Below, piece by piece: positions 8,317 to 18,382 of a stretch of 39,829 nucleotides of DNA (position 1 is its first letter; the number at the start of each line of letters is the position of its first letter). Source of the stretch: Spirulina subsalsa CS-330 (GTDB taxonomy: Bacteria > Cyanobacteriota > Cyanobacteriia > Cyanobacteriales > Spirulinaceae); NCBI RefSeq assembly GCF_028330765.1, contig NZ_JAQMTY010000233.1, positions 1 to 39,829 on the forward strand, written 5' to 3'. The notes below the pieces were generated by a model. It ran no database searches, was not told the DNA's origin, and was given only the letters and a program-made list of their open reading frames with translations. Made by a program: the position numbers and the translations under genes.

Positions 8317-8724
8317 CTACCCCTGCGGGGCATTGCCGAGGAGCGTCAGAATTTTATTGACAAACTCTTGGTGATCCACCACGGGCTTGGAAATGTAGCC
8401 ATCAGCACCACTTTGTTGTAAAAAGCTTTCGCGATCGCCCTCCATCGCGTGGGCGGTGACTAAAATAATCGGTAAATCCGCCGTTTTCGGATCGGCTTTT
8501 AAAATTTGGGTAATCTTTAAGCCATCCACGGCCTTACCCTGATAAACGCTGTGGGACAAAGAGACATCCATCAGGATAATGTCCACTTCGCCCGCTTGGG
8601 CAGCGCGCATTACTTCTTCTACATCCTCCGTGCCGCGCACGTCCAAACCGCCGCGTTTCGTGAGAATCTTGGAAAATACCCGCAGGTTAATCGGATCGTC
8701 TTCTACAATCAGAACGGTTGTCAT
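8317..8724 (-). CDS. Single-domain response regulator (CheY-like receiver)
   Basis: A stand-alone receiver domain of 135 residues with no output domain. It has the acidic pair Glu8-Asp9-Asp10, the phospho-acceptor Asp53 in IILMDVS, Thr90 in ILVTAHA and Lys113 in YISKP. All the residues needed for phosphorylation are present. A short insertion (SLSHSVYQGKAVDGLK) follows the phosphorylation site, as in DivK-like and hybrid-kinase receivers. No histidine kinase is encoded nearby, so its partner is elsewhere. It is divergent from the topoisomerase gene, with a 141-bp spacer. Confidence 0.9.
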   Translation of the reverse strand: MTTVLIVEDDPINLRVFSKILTKRGGLDVRGTEDVEEVMRAAQAGEVDIILMDVSLSHSVYQGKAVDGLKITQILKADPKTADLPIILVTAHAMEGDRESFLQQSGADGYISKPVVDHQEFVNKILTLLGNAPQG

Positions 8725-8865
8725 AAGGTGTCAATCGGGGGAGCAAAGGCGCGAAAGGGTTGATGATCAAAGCGATATCTGACGAGCACCCCTACATGTA
8801 ATATTCCCACTCAGAGGGAAATCCGTCACCCTCCACTGTAAGCGATCGCAAGGAACCCAGAACCT

Positions 8866-11400
8866 ATGGCAAAACAGCTCGACCTCCTCGAAGCCGGTAA
8901 GATCATCCCCATCGCCCTCCACAGCGAAATGGAACGGTCTTATCTGGAATACGCCATGAGCGTGATCGTAGGTCGCGCCCTCCCCGACGTTCGCGACGGC
9001 CTCAAACCCGTCCATCGTCGCATCATCTACGCCATGCACGAACTGGGCTTAACCCCCGATCGCCCCTACCGCAAATGCGCCCGCGTCGTCGGGGATGTCC
9101 TCGGTAAATATCACCCCCACGGCGATCAATCCGTCTACGATGCCCTGGTGCGGATGGTGCAAACCTTCTCCTCCCGCTACCCCCTCCTGGCGGGCCACGG
9201 TAACTTCGGCAGCGTTGATAATGACCCCCCCGCTGCGATGCGCTACACCGAAACGCGCCTCGCCCCCGTTGCCCACGATGCCATGCTCGCGGACATCAGC
9301 GAAGCCACCATCGACTACGCCAACAATTTCGACAACTCCCAACAGGAGCCTTGCGTCTTGCCGGCCCAGTTGCCGCTGTTGTTGCTCAATGGGTGCTCTG
9401 GGATTGCCGTGGGCATGGCCACCAATGTGCCGCCCCACAATTTAGGGGAAGTGGTGGATGGTTTAATTGCCCTGATTGACCGTCCCGATCTGTCCGATGC
9501 CAAACTATGGGAGATCATCCCCGGCCCAGACTTTCCCACCGGGGGCGAAATTGTCGATCGCAACGGGATTGAAGATGCCTATCGCACGGGGCGCGGCAGT
9601 ATTCCGATGCGGGGCGTGGCCCATTTGGAAACGATCCAAGTGGGGACGAAACGCCGCCGCAATAAACAAGTGCTGGTGATCACTGAGTTGCCCTACCAGG
9701 TGAATAAGGCGGCGTGGATTGAGAAAATTGCCGACTTGGTGAATCAAAATCACCTCGACGGCATTTCCGATATTCGGGATGAGAGCGATCGCGACGGAAT
9801 GCGGGTGGTGATTGAACTGAAACGCGACGGCAACCCCCAAGAATTGCTGCGGCAACTGTATAAGAAAACGCCGTTGCAAAGCAATTTTGGCGCAATTTTT
9901 CTCACCCTCGTCAATAACAAACCCTGTCAACTCAGCCTGCGCGAAGTCCTCACGGAGTTCCTCAACTTTCGAGAAATCACCCTCACCCGTCGTTACCGCA
10001 ACGAACTCGACACCGCCCAAACCCGCCTCCATCTCGTCGGCGGTTTGTTAACGGCCCTGAATAATCTCGATCAGTTGGTGGAGATTCTGCGCCATGCTCC
10101 TGATGGCACGACGGCCAAAGGCACATTACAAACCACCTTCGATCTTTCCGAGCGGCAAGCGGATTCGATCCTGGCGATGCCGATGCGCCGCTTAACGGGC
10201 CTCGAACGACAAAAACTAGAGCAGGAAGTGCAGGCATTACAAACACAGATCGAACAACTGGAACGCTTATTGGGCGATCGCCACGAACTCTTAAAGTCCC
10301 TCAAAAAAGACCTCCGCGCCCTGAAGCGTAAATTTGGCGACCCGCGCCGCACCCGCATCCTCAGCACCACCCCCACCGCACCTAGCCCCCCATCGTCCCT
10401 GGGTCAATCGTCCCCCGCCCCCAAACCCAAGGCCACCAAAACCCCGATCACCCTTGAACCCCTTGCCCCTGCGCCCCTCTCCCCAAGGTTGCCAGCGGAT
10501 GCGGTGCTCGAAGTGACCCACAAAGGCGGCATCTGTTGGCAATCGCCCCCCACTCCGCCGAAACGGCCCCGCAAACTTGAGGATCTCCTCGTTTTGCGGG
10601 CCGGGATTGGGACGCGATCGCGCCTCTTGGTGCTCACCGCCAGCGGCAAGGTGTATCCGGTGGCAATGTCTGACATTCCCTCCAGCGGCAGCCCGACGGC
10701 GGTGATTCAACTGATGCCCAGTAGCGTCCAGCAAAAGCGCGATCCCCTCACCCATTACCTCCTGCCTCCGGAGGATCTGAGCAGCCATGATCTCGTGGTC
10801 TTGACGCAGCAGGGACGGATTAAACGGTTGGCGGGGCCGGAGTTTGAGGAGTTGACCAATCGCGGCGCGGTCTTGCTCAAACTTAAGGATGAGGATCAGG
10901 TGCAGTTGGCCCAGTGGGCCAAACCGGGCCAGGAATTAGCGATCGCCACCTCCGGCGGTCGGATTCTTCGCTGTCCCATTGATGATCAGCAAATCCCTGT
11001 CATGGGCCGCACCGCCCAGGGCAACCAAGCCACCCGCACCCGCCAAGGAGAAGCCATTTTAGGGGGTGCGATCGTCGAGGCGGATCATGATTTAATCCTT
11101 GTGACCCGTCAGGGTTATGCCAAACGCTTGGGGGTGGCGGAACTTCGCCTCGGTGAACGGGGCAACATCGGAACCCAGGCCCTCCGCTTCCATCCCCAAG
11201 ATCAGCTTGTGGCCCTCGTGGCCACGGCGAACCCCACGGGCCAGGTGGGCTTACTCACCAGTGAAGATCGCTTATTCTGGCTCAACCTCACCAGCGTTGA
11301 ACCCCAAGACAAAGAAGCCATGGGCCGCCGCCTCAAAGCATTGCCGCCCCACGAAATGATTCGCGGTGCGATCGGTTCGATTGTCTATGGGTCGAATTAG
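8866..11400 (+). CDS. Type IIA DNA topoisomerase subunit A, GyrA/ParC paralogue
   Basis: An 844-residue DNA breakage-reunion subunit that pairs with a GyrB/ParE-type ATPase encoded elsewhere. The winged-helix region reads [17 protein letters not shown], and the catalytic Tyr127 lies in MRYTET. The coiled-coil tower is at about 430-485. A proline-rich linker at about 500-540 leads to a C-terminal beta-pinwheel. I see no QRRGGKG-type GyrA box in the pinwheel; the nearest is GERGNIGTQ. That argues for a ParC-like relaxing or decatenating enzyme rather than the supercoiling GyrA. Cyanobacteria often carry two such genes. The usual quinolone-contact Ser/Thr after HPHGD is Gln88 here. AAGGAA precedes the ATG by about 10 bases. 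Confidence 0.88.
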   Translation: MAKQLDLLEAGKIIPIALHSEMERSYLEYAMSVIVGRALPDVRDGLKPVHRRIIYAMHELGLTPDRPYRKCARVVGDVLGKYHPHGDQSVYDALVRMVQTFSSRYPLLAGHGNFGSVDNDPPAAMRYTETRLAPVAHDAMLADISEATIDYANNFDNSQQEPCVLPAQLPLLLLNGCSGIAVGMATNVPPHNLGEVVDGLIALIDRPDLSDAKLWEIIPGPDFPTGGEIVDRNGIEDAYRTGRGSIPMRGVAHLETIQVGTKRRRNKQVLVITELPYQVNKAAWIEKIADLVNQNHLDGISDIRDESDRDGMRVVIELKRDGNPQELLRQLYKKTPLQSNFGAIFLTLVNNKPCQLSLREVLTEFLNFREITLTRRYRNELDTAQTRLHLVGGLLTALNNLDQLVEILRHAPDGTTAKGTLQTTFDLSERQADSILAMPMRRLTGLERQKLEQEVQALQTQIEQLERLLGDRHELLKSLKKDLRALKRKFGDPRRTRILSTTPTAPSPPSSLGQSSPAPKPKATKTPITLEPLAPAPLSPRLPADAVLEVTHKGGICWQSPPTPPKRPRKLEDLLVLRAGIGTRSRLLVLTASGKVYPVAMSDIPSSGSPTAVIQLMPSSVQQKRDPLTHYLLPPEDLSSHDLVVLTQQGRIKRLAGPEFEELTNRGAVLLKLKDEDQVQLAQWAKPGQELAIATSGGRILRCPIDDQQIPVMGRTAQGNQATRTRQGEAILGGAIVEADHDLILVTRQGYAKRLGVAELRLGERGNIGTQALRFHPQDQLVALVATANPTGQVGLLTSEDRLFWLNLTSVEPQDKEAMGRRLKALPPHEMIRGAIGSIVYGSN

Positions 11401-11542
11401 CGGAACAGGTGCAGCGATCGCGCTGCCGTGGGGATGAGTCTGAGGGGGATGGTGTCCGGCCGAGGGGACGGGCCAGAATTGCAGGATTAATACTAGAATG
11501 CAGCCATTGTTGCGATAGATCAGCGAAAGCGAAAAGAGTGAT

Positions 11543-12598
11543 ATGAGCGAGTGTCTAAAGGTTGGGATTGTGGGAGCCTCTGGCTATGGCGGGGTTCAAC
11601 TGGTGCGGATGTTGCTCGACCATCCCAATGTGGAACTGGTTTATGTGGGAGGAAAAAGCAGTGCGGGGCAACTTTTTTCGGAACTGTACCCCCATTTTGA
11701 CCAGCAGTTTGATCTCAAAATCGAACCTATTGATCTGGAGGTGATTAGCGATCGCTGTGATGCGGTATTCTTGGCGCTCCCCAATGGCTTGGCCTGTGAT
11801 CTCGCGCCGCCTCTGATTGAAAAAGGCTGTAAGGTGTTAGACCTTTCGGCAGACTACCGCTTCCAAGACCTCAACACCTATACCGCTTGGTATAAGAAAG
11901 AGCGCACCGATCACGCCCTCAATGAAACGGCGGTCTATGGCTTGCCGGAACTCTATCGCTCGTCAATCCAAGAAGCCAGCTTGATCGGCTGTCCGGGGTG
12001 TTATGTGACGGCGAGTTTACTGGCGATCGCGCCCCTCCTCAAGCAGGGGTTAATCGTCCCGGAAACCGCGATTATTGACGCAAAATCCGGCGCATCGGGC
12101 GGCGGGCGGCAAGCCAATGTGGGGATGCTCCTCGCCGAAGCCGGGGAATCCTTCGGGGCCTACGGAGTCGCCGGTGCTCACCGTCACACCCCCGAAATTG
12201 AGCAAATTTGCAGCGACCTGGCCGGGAATCAGATGCGGATTCAATTCACGCCCCACCTAATCCCGATGGTGCGGGGAATTCTCGCCACAGTCTACGCCAC
12301 CCTGCGCGATCCGGGGCTCGTGCGCGAAGACCTGCTCACGATCTATAAAGCCTTTTACCGTTCCTCAGATTTCGTCAAAATCCTGCCGGCGGGAACCTAT
12401 CCCCAAACCAAATGGGCAGCCGGGACAAACCTCTGCTACATCGGCGTGGCGGTGGACAATCGCACCGATCGCGTCATCGTCCTTTCCGCCATTGATAACC
12501 TGATCAAAGGGCAATCGGGGCAGGCGGTGCAATGTCTCAACATCATGATGGGCTGGCCGGAAACCCTGGGCTTACCCACCCTGACGTTTTATCCCTAA
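11543..12598 (+). CDS. argC: N-acetyl-gamma-glutamyl-phosphate reductase
   Basis: This enzyme catalyses the NADPH-dependent reduction of N-acetyl-glutamyl phosphate to the semialdehyde, the third step of arginine synthesis. The 351 residues start with the nucleotide-binding motif [10 protein letters not shown] (8-17). The catalytic Cys153 lies in GCPGCYVTA, and the substrate-binding stretch [11 protein letters not shown] and the [12 protein letters not shown] segment are present. The length is that of the standalone ArgC type 1. Its stop codon shares one base with the start of the next gene (TAATG at 12596-12600). This suggests coupling with the tRNA nucleotidyltransferase, although the two functions are unrelated. 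No other arg gene lies in the window. Confidence 0.96.
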   Translation: MSECLKVGIVGASGYGGVQLVRMLLDHPNVELVYVGGKSSAGQLFSELYPHFDQQFDLKIEPIDLEVISDRCDAVFLALPNGLACDLAPPLIEKGCKVLDLSADYRFQDLNTYTAWYKKERTDHALNETAVYGLPELYRSSIQEASLIGCPGCYVTASLLAIAPLLKQGLIVPETAIIDAKSGASGGGRQANVGMLLAEAGESFGAYGVAGAHRHTPEIEQICSDLAGNQMRIQFTPHLIPMVRGILATVYATLRDPGLVREDLLTIYKAFYRSSDFVKILPAGTYPQTKWAAGTNLCYIGVAVDNRTDRVIVLSAIDNLIKGQSGQAVQCLNIMMGWPETLGLPTLTFYP

Positions 12599-15300
12599 TG
12601 GATCTGATCCTCTGTCATCAAACGGCTGATTTTGATGCCCTGGGGGCGGCGGTGGGTCTGACGCGGCTGCAACCGGGGGCGAAAGTGGTGTTGACCGGGG
12701 GAGCCCATCCGGGGGTGAAGCGGTTTTTGGCGTTCCATCGGGATGAATTGGCGTTGATGGAGCGGCGCAGTGTGAATCCGCAGTTGATCCAGTCGGTGAC
12801 GGTGGTGGATACCCAGCGGCGCGATCGCCTCGGCATGGCGGCCCCCTGGTTGGAGTTGCCCCACCTGCGCCATGTTACGGTCTACGATCACCACACCAGC
12901 GCCGCTTGTGACCTTCCCGCCACGGTGCGCCATGTGGAAGCGGTGGGAGCGACGACGACGTTAATGGTGGAGCAACTGCGCGATCGCGCCCTTCGCCCCA
13001 CGGTATCCGAGGCAACGGTGATGGCCCTGGGGATTCACGTCGATACCCTTTCCCTCACCGCCGCCCAAACCACCCCCCGCGATATCCGCGCTTGGGCGTG
13101 GCTCTTGGAACAGGGGGCGGATCTGGTGGTGTTGCGGGATTACCTCGATCCGGGGTTAACGCCGCAATTGCAAAAGGTCTTAGCGATCGCCCTCGATCAA
13201 CTCCAGACCACGACGGTACAGGGCTATGCGATCGCCCATATTTTGCTTGAAACGCCGGACTTTATCCCCGGCCTCTCCAGTTTGGCCGAGCGGTTAATCG
13301 ACCTCACCGAAAGCCATGCCCTGCTGTTGGGTCATCGCTACCACCGCCGCAACGGCACGGAAGACCGCTTAACCGTGATTGGGCGATCGCGCATTCCCCA
13401 CACCAATCTGCACAGCCTTTTCCAACCCTGGGGCGGTGGCCACAGTCAAGCCGCCGCCGCTGCGATCCATACCCCCGCCCCCGACTGTTTCCCGCGCCTC
13501 GTCCAAGCCTTCCTCGACCAAATCCCGCCCCCCCTCACCGCCCGCGATCTGATGTCGTCCCCCGTGCGCACGATCCGCCCCGACACGACGATCAAAGACG
13601 CTCAACGCATCCTCTTCCGCTACGGCCATTCTGGTCTGTCGGTGGTCAATCCTCAGGATCAACTCGTGGGGATCATTTCCCGGCGGGATCTGGATTTGGC
13701 ATTACATCATGGGTTTGACCATGCACCCGTGAAGGCCTACATGAGCCGCACCCTCCACACGATCGCCCCCGACACCGCCCTACCGGACATCGAGCGCCTG
13801 ATGGTCACCTATGACGTGGGGCGTTTACCCGTGCTTGCGGGCGGGCAATTGGTGGGCATCGTTACCCGCACTGATGTCTTGCGCCAACATTTAACCACGG
13901 CCCGCCCCAGTGATGACCCCCGCCCCGATCCGGTGTCCCGCTGTCCCCTGCCGGAACCGCGTCGCCTCTTTCTGCCCGTGATTTGGGATTTTCTCCAGCG
14001 GTTGGCGGCGGCGGCCACGGAGCGGGGCTGGCATCTGTATATTGTCGGCGGGGTGGTGCGGGATTTGCTGATTCAGGGTCAGCGATCGCACCCCTTGCCC
14101 CTGATGCAGGATCTGGATTTAGTCGTCGATGGGTTCCACCACGCCGCCCAAGCCGAGGCCGGGGTTGAATTGGCGAAAGCGGTGCAGCAGTGGTATCCCC
14201 AGGCGCGGCTCTCGGTGCATGGCGAGTTTCAAACGGCGGCGTTGTTGTGGCATAAAGACCCGGTGTTTGGCTCCTTGGCGGTGGATATTGCCACGGCACG
14301 GACGGAGTTTTACCCCTATCCAGCGGCGAATCCGGAAGTGGAGGCGAGTTCGATTCGTCAGGACTTGTATCGGCGGGATTTTACGATTAACGCCATGGCC
14401 CTGCGGTTAACGCCGCCCCGCGAGGGGGAAGTGTTGGACTTTTTTGGGGGACTGTTGGATCTGCGATCGCGCCAAATCCGCGTCCTCCATGCCAATAGTT
14501 TTATCGAAGACCCCACCCGCATCTATCGCGCCGTCCGGTTTGCCGTGCGCTTGGGCTTTACGATTGACCCCCAAACCGTGGACTATATTCGCTACGCGAT
14601 CAACAGCGGCGTTTATAACCGCTCCCTCAGCCATTACCCCAAAGCCCCCGCCCTCACCACCCGCCTCCGCACCGAACTGCAATACAGCCTCACCTCGCCC
14701 CAGTGGCAGCGGGCGGTGCAATGGCTGAGTGAGTTGGGGGCGCTGCGTTGCCTCCATCCTGATTTATCGCTCACGCCCACCTTGGCCCGGCAATTGCGCC
14801 AGTTGGATCGCGGTTTGGCCTGGTTTGATCCGGATCAAGCCCTGACCTGGTGGCAATTACGGTTAGAACTGCTGCTGACCCAGTTACCCACCCCAGCGGC
14901 GATCCAGGTGGCGCATCAACTCCAATTACCCCAAGACATGAGCCAACGGTTAGCACAGGTACAGGCACGACGATCGCACCTCGAAGCGACCCTGCCCCAG
15001 TGCGATCGCCCCAGCCAAATCGTCGCCCACCTTCACAGCGATGATCTACCGCTGTTGGTGTTGATCCTGGTACAAGCATCGCGGCCCGTGCGGCGTATTC
15101 TCTGGCAATACCTCACCCACTGGGCCCCGGTGAAAGCCCCCCTCAATGGCAATGATTTAAAAACCTTGGGCTATGCACCGGGGCCGCGCTATCGAGTCAT
15201 TCTCGATCAGCTATTGAGTGCTACCCTAGATGGCGTGGTTCAGACTCGTGAGCAGGCGATCGCCTATCTTCAGCACCAGTACCCGCCGGAGACCGCCTAG
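12598..15300 (+). CDS. DHH-CBS-tRNA nucleotidyltransferase fusion (A- or CC-adding type)
   Basis: A 900-residue fusion. The N-terminal DHH phosphoesterase-like domain (about 1-310) has HQTADFDA (7-14), DTQ (71-73) and DHH (97-99). Two CBS domains follow at about 314-440. From about 465 comes a class II nucleotidyltransferase head: GGVVRD, then the metal-binding D-L-D, then RRDFTINAMA and EDPTRIYRAVRF. Established work on Aquifex, Deinococcus and Synechocystis found separate CC-adding and A-adding enzymes, and proteins with this kind of N-terminal extension occur there. Which activity this one has cannot be read reliably by eye. The ATG at 12598 is preferred over an upstream in-frame ATG inside argC. 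CBS domains suggest control by adenine nucleotides. Confidence 0.88.
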   Translation: MDLILCHQTADFDALGAAVGLTRLQPGAKVVLTGGAHPGVKRFLAFHRDELALMERRSVNPQLIQSVTVVDTQRRDRLGMAAPWLELPHLRHVTVYDHHTSAACDLPATVRHVEAVGATTTLMVEQLRDRALRPTVSEATVMALGIHVDTLSLTAAQTTPRDIRAWAWLLEQGADLVVLRDYLDPGLTPQLQKVLAIALDQLQTTTVQGYAIAHILLETPDFIPGLSSLAERLIDLTESHALLLGHRYHRRNGTEDRLTVIGRSRIPHTNLHSLFQPWGGGHSQAAAAAIHTPAPDCFPRLVQAFLDQIPPPLTARDLMSSPVRTIRPDTTIKDAQRILFRYGHSGLSVVNPQDQLVGIISRRDLDLALHHGFDHAPVKAYMSRTLHTIAPDTALPDIERLMVTYDVGRLPVLAGGQLVGIVTRTDVLRQHLTTARPSDDPRPDPVSRCPLPEPRRLFLPVIWDFLQRLAAAATERGWHLYIVGGVVRDLLIQGQRSHPLPLMQDLDLVVDGFHHAAQAEAGVELAKAVQQWYPQARLSVHGEFQTAALLWHKDPVFGSLAVDIATARTEFYPYPAANPEVEASSIRQDLYRRDFTINAMALRLTPPREGEVLDFFGGLLDLRSRQIRVLHANSFIEDPTRIYRAVRFAVRLGFTIDPQTVDYIRYAINSGVYNRSLSHYPKAPALTTRLRTELQYSLTSPQWQRAVQWLSELGALRCLHPDLSLTPTLARQLRQLDRGLAWFDPDQALTWWQLRLELLLTQLPTPAAIQVAHQLQLPQDMSQRLAQVQARRSHLEATLPQCDRPSQIVAHLHSDDLPLLVLILVQASRPVRRILWQYLTHWAPVKAPLNGNDLKTLGYAPGPRYRVILDQLLSATLDGVVQTREQAIAYLQHQYPPETA

Positions 15301-15341
15301 CCGGATGACGTAAGCAAGATCGTGGTAGTGAGAGAGATTGA

Positions 15342-16526
15342 ATGAGTAACGACTATAAATACAGCCTCAAACCAGCCATTGGCCAGGGCATTTTTTCCAC
15401 CACCTACCCCGCGATTGAGGTGAATTCTAATCGCCCGGTCATGGTGAAAACCTTGGCGGCCAGCTTAGGCGACCATGAACAGTTTGGCCAGTTTCGCAAA
15501 CAGGTGTTATCCCTGACGAAAAAACTCGCCACCTGCACCCATCCCCACTTACCCAGCATTTGGGAAAGCTTCACCGAAGACGGCTACCCCTATTGGGTGA
15601 GCGATCGCATTCTGGGCCCCACTCTCCTCGATAAAATCAACGCCGACGGCCCGATCGAACCGGTTCAGGCTGTCCGCTGGTGTGAGCAGATCGGAGGGGC
15701 GATCGATGCCCTCCATCGCGCCGGGCTGAAGCACCTCGACCTCCAACCCCACAACCTAATCTATCGCCCTGATACTCGTGATGTGATGGTGGTGGATGTG
15801 GGCATCACCAGCGACCTCACCCCGGAACTCCGCCGCACCCACGCCACCATGCTCGCACCGGGCTACGCCGCCCCCGAACAATATCAACCGAAAGGTGCGC
15901 TCAGTTCCCAAGCCGACCTCTACAGCTTGGGCGCTGTCCTGTATTTCTTGCTCACCGGCACGAACCCGCCCCCGGCTCCCCTCCTCGATCACATTTCGAT
16001 TCAAGATTGGCCGGAATGGCCCGAAGCCGTCCCCCTGCCCCTGCGGGCGGCCATTTTCGCCGCCTTAAACCCTGACCCGAAACAACGCCCCCGCCACGTT
16101 TCCCCCTGGCTCCACCAACTCCAGCAGGCGATCGCACCCCCGCCCCCACCCCTCGACGAACTCGAAGCCACCGAACCGCCGCCCGCGATCGCCCCTGTGA
16201 TCACGTCCCCACGGCAAACCCCATCGGCCCCAGTGCCCCAAGGCACGATCACCGTTAAAAAAGTCACGGTCAAAAAAGAAGCCACGCCAAAAGCGGCGCA
16301 GAAACCCCCCTCCCGTCAACCCCGACCCGCCAAAACCAAACGCCTCACGCCTCAATTTCCCGTCGGGGCGTTGATGATGACCAGTGTGATTGCGGCCTCG
16401 GCGGGGGCGGGGTTTGGCCTGTCCCTGCGGCTGAATCGTCCCTCGGAAGCGGGATCGACGTTCTGGCATGTGGAACAGTCTTTCCCGCCCCACGATCAGA
16501 GCGACGACACAGAAGCCAATGACTAA
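15342..16526 (+). CDS. Ser/Thr protein kinase-like protein with altered catalytic motifs and C-terminal membrane helix
   Basis: A 394-residue eukaryote-type kinase fold. The glycine loop is IGQGIFSTTY (13-22) and the ATP-binding Lys36 lies in VMVKTL. The catalytic loop reads H-L-D-L-Q-P-H-N (131-138), so Asp133 and Asn138 are kept but the Arg of HRD is Leu and the usual catalytic-loop Lys is Gln135. DFG reads D-V-G (152-154). The APE motif (177-179) and Asp192 are present. A Pro/Lys-rich linker leads to one membrane helix at about 340-362, so the kinase domain is cytosolic and the short tail is outside. It may be a weak kinase or a pseudokinase. The stop overlaps the rsmG start by 8 bp. Confidence 0.85.
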   Translation: MSNDYKYSLKPAIGQGIFSTTYPAIEVNSNRPVMVKTLAASLGDHEQFGQFRKQVLSLTKKLATCTHPHLPSIWESFTEDGYPYWVSDRILGPTLLDKINADGPIEPVQAVRWCEQIGGAIDALHRAGLKHLDLQPHNLIYRPDTRDVMVVDVGITSDLTPELRRTHATMLAPGYAAPEQYQPKGALSSQADLYSLGAVLYFLLTGTNPPPAPLLDHISIQDWPEWPEAVPLPLRAAIFAALNPDPKQRPRHVSPWLHQLQQAIAPPPPPLDELEATEPPPAIAPVITSPRQTPSAPVPQGTITVKKVTVKKEATPKAAQKPPSRQPRPAKTKRLTPQFPVGALMMTSVIAASAGAGFGLSLRLNRPSEAGSTFWHVEQSFPPHDQSDDTEAND

Positions 16527-17277
16527 CACGCTGCCGGATTTACCCACCTTGCCCCCGGAGAGCCTCACCCTCTGGCAAGCATCGCTCCAGTGGCAACCCA
16601 CCGCCGCGCAACACCAACAGCTAGAACATCTCTATCAGGTGATTTGGCTGGGAAATCGCCATGTGAATTTGACGAGTTTGCTCACCCCTGAAACGTTTTG
16701 GGAAAAGCATTTGTGGGATTCTGTGGCGGGGTTGTTGCCGTTGCAGGCGTGGGGCTGGACGGAACGGCCCCAACGGGTGATTGATATTGGCACGGGGGGC
16801 GGGTTTCCCGGTTTGCCGGTGGCGATTTTGTATCCCCAGCATCGGGTGACGTTGTTGGACTCGACCCAAAAGAAGGTGCAGTTTTTAGGGGATGCGATCG
16901 CTACCCTCGGCCTCAACAATGCCGAAAGCATCACCGGCCGGGCCGAAGCGGTGGCCCATGCCCCCAGCCGCCGCGAACAGTATGATGTGGCGTTGATTCG
17001 TGCGGTGGCTGCGCCGCCGGTCTGTGTGGAATATGCGTTACCGTTTTTAGCGGTCGGGGGGATCGCGGTGCTCTATCAAGGCCATTGGACGGAGGCGGAT
17101 AGCGATCGCATCCATCGCGCTGCGGCCCAAGTGGGCGGCGAACTCCTCCACATTGAAGCCCTAACCACTCCCCTCAGCCAGGGCGATCGCCATTGCATCT
17201 ATCTCAAAAAAATCGCCCCCACCCCCCACGCCTACCCCCGCACCATCGGCGTTCCTAAGAAAAATCCCCTCGCCTAG
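16519..17277 (+). CDS. rsmG: 16S rRNA (guanine-N7) methyltransferase
   Basis: RsmG (GidB) methylates N7 of G527 (E. coli numbering) in 16S rRNA, using S-adenosylmethionine. The 252-residue protein has the SAM site VIDIGTGGGFPGLPVAI, followed by TLLDSTQKKVQFL (a D-S-x-x-K-K pattern typical of this family) and the late motif VALIRAVA. The frame is open from 16468. The ATG at 16519 is chosen because it aligns with the family start and overlaps the kinase stop by only 8 bp, consistent with coupled translation. A 20-bp palindrome 18 bp past the stop may end the transcript. Confidence 0.94.
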   Translation: MTNTLPDLPTLPPESLTLWQASLQWQPTAAQHQQLEHLYQVIWLGNRHVNLTSLLTPETFWEKHLWDSVAGLLPLQAWGWTERPQRVIDIGTGGGFPGLPVAILYPQHRVTLLDSTQKKVQFLGDAIATLGLNNAESITGRAEAVAHAPSRREQYDVALIRAVAAPPVCVEYALPFLAVGGIAVLYQGHWTEADSDRIHRAAAQVGGELLHIEALTTPLSQGDRHCIYLKKIAPTPHAYPRTIGVPKKNPLA

Positions 17278-17295
17278 GCCAAGGCACAGCAAAGG

Positions 17296-17315
17296 CAAGG
17301 GGCTTAAGCCCCTTG
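17296..17315. terminator. 20-bp palindrome between convergent genes
   Basis: CAAGGGGCTTAAGCCCCTTG is a perfect palindrome lying between rsmG and the convergent hypothetical gene ending at 17331. No T run follows on either strand. Its position between two gene ends makes a bidirectional transcription stop plausible. Confidence 0.5.
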
Positions 17316-17330
17316 TCACCCGATCAAACA

Positions 17331-17822
17331 TCACCCTCCAGGCGCGGCAGGATTGGGCAGCGGCATTGGGGTCGGCATCCCTTGGGGCGAGGGAACCGGC
17401 AACGGTGGCATCACCGGCCGGGGCGGCTGCAACAGGGGATGAATCACCGTAATATAGGCGACACTCACCACCAACAGCCCCATTAACCACAGGATGCTCC
17501 GCCGCGAACTCTGCGATCGCTGTTCCGCCAGAAAAACATCTAACTTGCGTTCTGTGCGGTGGAGTTGGGTTTCGAGGTGTTGTAACTGGGCCAGGGTCTG
17601 CTGTTCGGAGGTGCTGAACCATTGCCCCAATTCCTGACGTTGACGGCGATGGAGCCGAGTCAGGCGATCGTGCAGTTGGTGAAATTGATAATCCATCGGG
17701 GTGGAAGCCGGGGGCGCGGCAGCGGTGGGCGGACTCTCCCAGGGGTTTGCCTCGACAAATTCCGCCTCAAAAATGGGGGACGGATGGGGGCGACTGCCGT
17801 TTGTCGGGGGACGAGAGTACAT
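17331..17822 (-). CDS. Hypothetical coiled-coil protein with one membrane helix
   Basis: Unrecognised protein of 163 residues, starting at the ATG at 17822. The N-terminal 40 residues are proline-rich. A charged heptad-like helix follows (FHQLHDRLTRLHRRQRQELG and QLQHLETQLHRTERKLDVFL), then one membrane helix (ILWLMGLLVVSVAYITVI at about 113-130), then a Pro-rich tail. This is the build of a small tail-side membrane anchor with a cytosolic coiled coil. It lies 36 bp downstream of another single-helix membrane protein on the same strand and is probably cotranscribed with it. Confidence 0.7.
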   Translation of the reverse strand: MYSRPPTNGSRPHPSPIFEAEFVEANPWESPPTAAAPPASTPMDYQFHQLHDRLTRLHRRQRQELGQWFSTSEQQTLAQLQHLETQLHRTERKLDVFLAEQRSQSSRRSILWLMGLLVVSVAYITVIHPLLQPPRPVMPPLPVPSPQGMPTPMPLPNPAAPGG

Positions 17823-17858
17823 GGGCAAAAACTCCTAAACAGAAGGGGACAGAGAACG

Positions 17859-18290
17859 TTAGAGTCCGTAAAACCGGAACTGGACGGGAGGCGCATCCCC
17901 TTGTTGCTTTGCGTCAAGACTGCGATCGCCTTCAACGTGATAGCGGTAATAGCGAATATTAGCCTCGACCCAATAGCAGGCGGGTTGTCCGAGATACGCC
18001 TGGACATCAATGAGGTCGGCAAACTGAACGCCTTGACTGGTTTGCTGTTGGAGGGTTTGCGCCGTAGCAAGGGGTATCGGGGTGCTGGTTTCGGGGGCGG
18101 CGCAGGTGGGAATTGTGGTGGCGATGAATTGAGTGGTATCAGCGGCGGGAGCGGGGGCGGCTTGGCCGAGATTGAACCAGGGCGACAGGTCAAACGCCCG
18201 CTCAGAACCGGCGATCGCTGCCCCCACAATGCCGGCGATCGTGATGCACACCGCCAAGATAATCGAGCCTTTCAAAACGTGATCGAGCAT
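17859..18290 (-). CDS. Hypothetical membrane-anchored protein
   Basis: Unrecognised protein of 143 residues. The frame is open to 18350, but the ATG at 18290 gives a compact start (MLDHVLKGS) just before the membrane helix at about 9-30 (IILAVCITIAGIVGAAIAG). An Ala/Thr/Pro-rich linker leads to a C-terminal domain of about 60 residues with the sequence CYWVEANIRYYRYHVEGDRS. This C-terminal part looks conserved-protein-like, with aromatic beta strands. It probably lies in the periplasm. It is likely the first gene of a two-gene unit with the coiled-coil protein downstream. Confidence 0.68.
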   Translation of the reverse strand: MLDHVLKGSIILAVCITIAGIVGAAIAGSERAFDLSPWFNLGQAAPAPAADTTQFIATTIPTCAAPETSTPIPLATAQTLQQQTSQGVQFADLIDVQAYLGQPACYWVEANIRYYRYHVEGDRSLDAKQQGDAPPVQFRFYGL

Positions 18291-18382
18291 AGCAATGACC
18301 TCCGCGACTCTTTGATAGTATAAGTGTACCATAAAAGCCATGGGTATCATTTTCCCCGATCATTTAGACTCCAGCCCGTTGA

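Noticed and set aside
17331-17822. Starting the gene at the TTG at 17828
   Set aside because: The ATG two codons later is a more likely start and nothing is gained from the extra residues.
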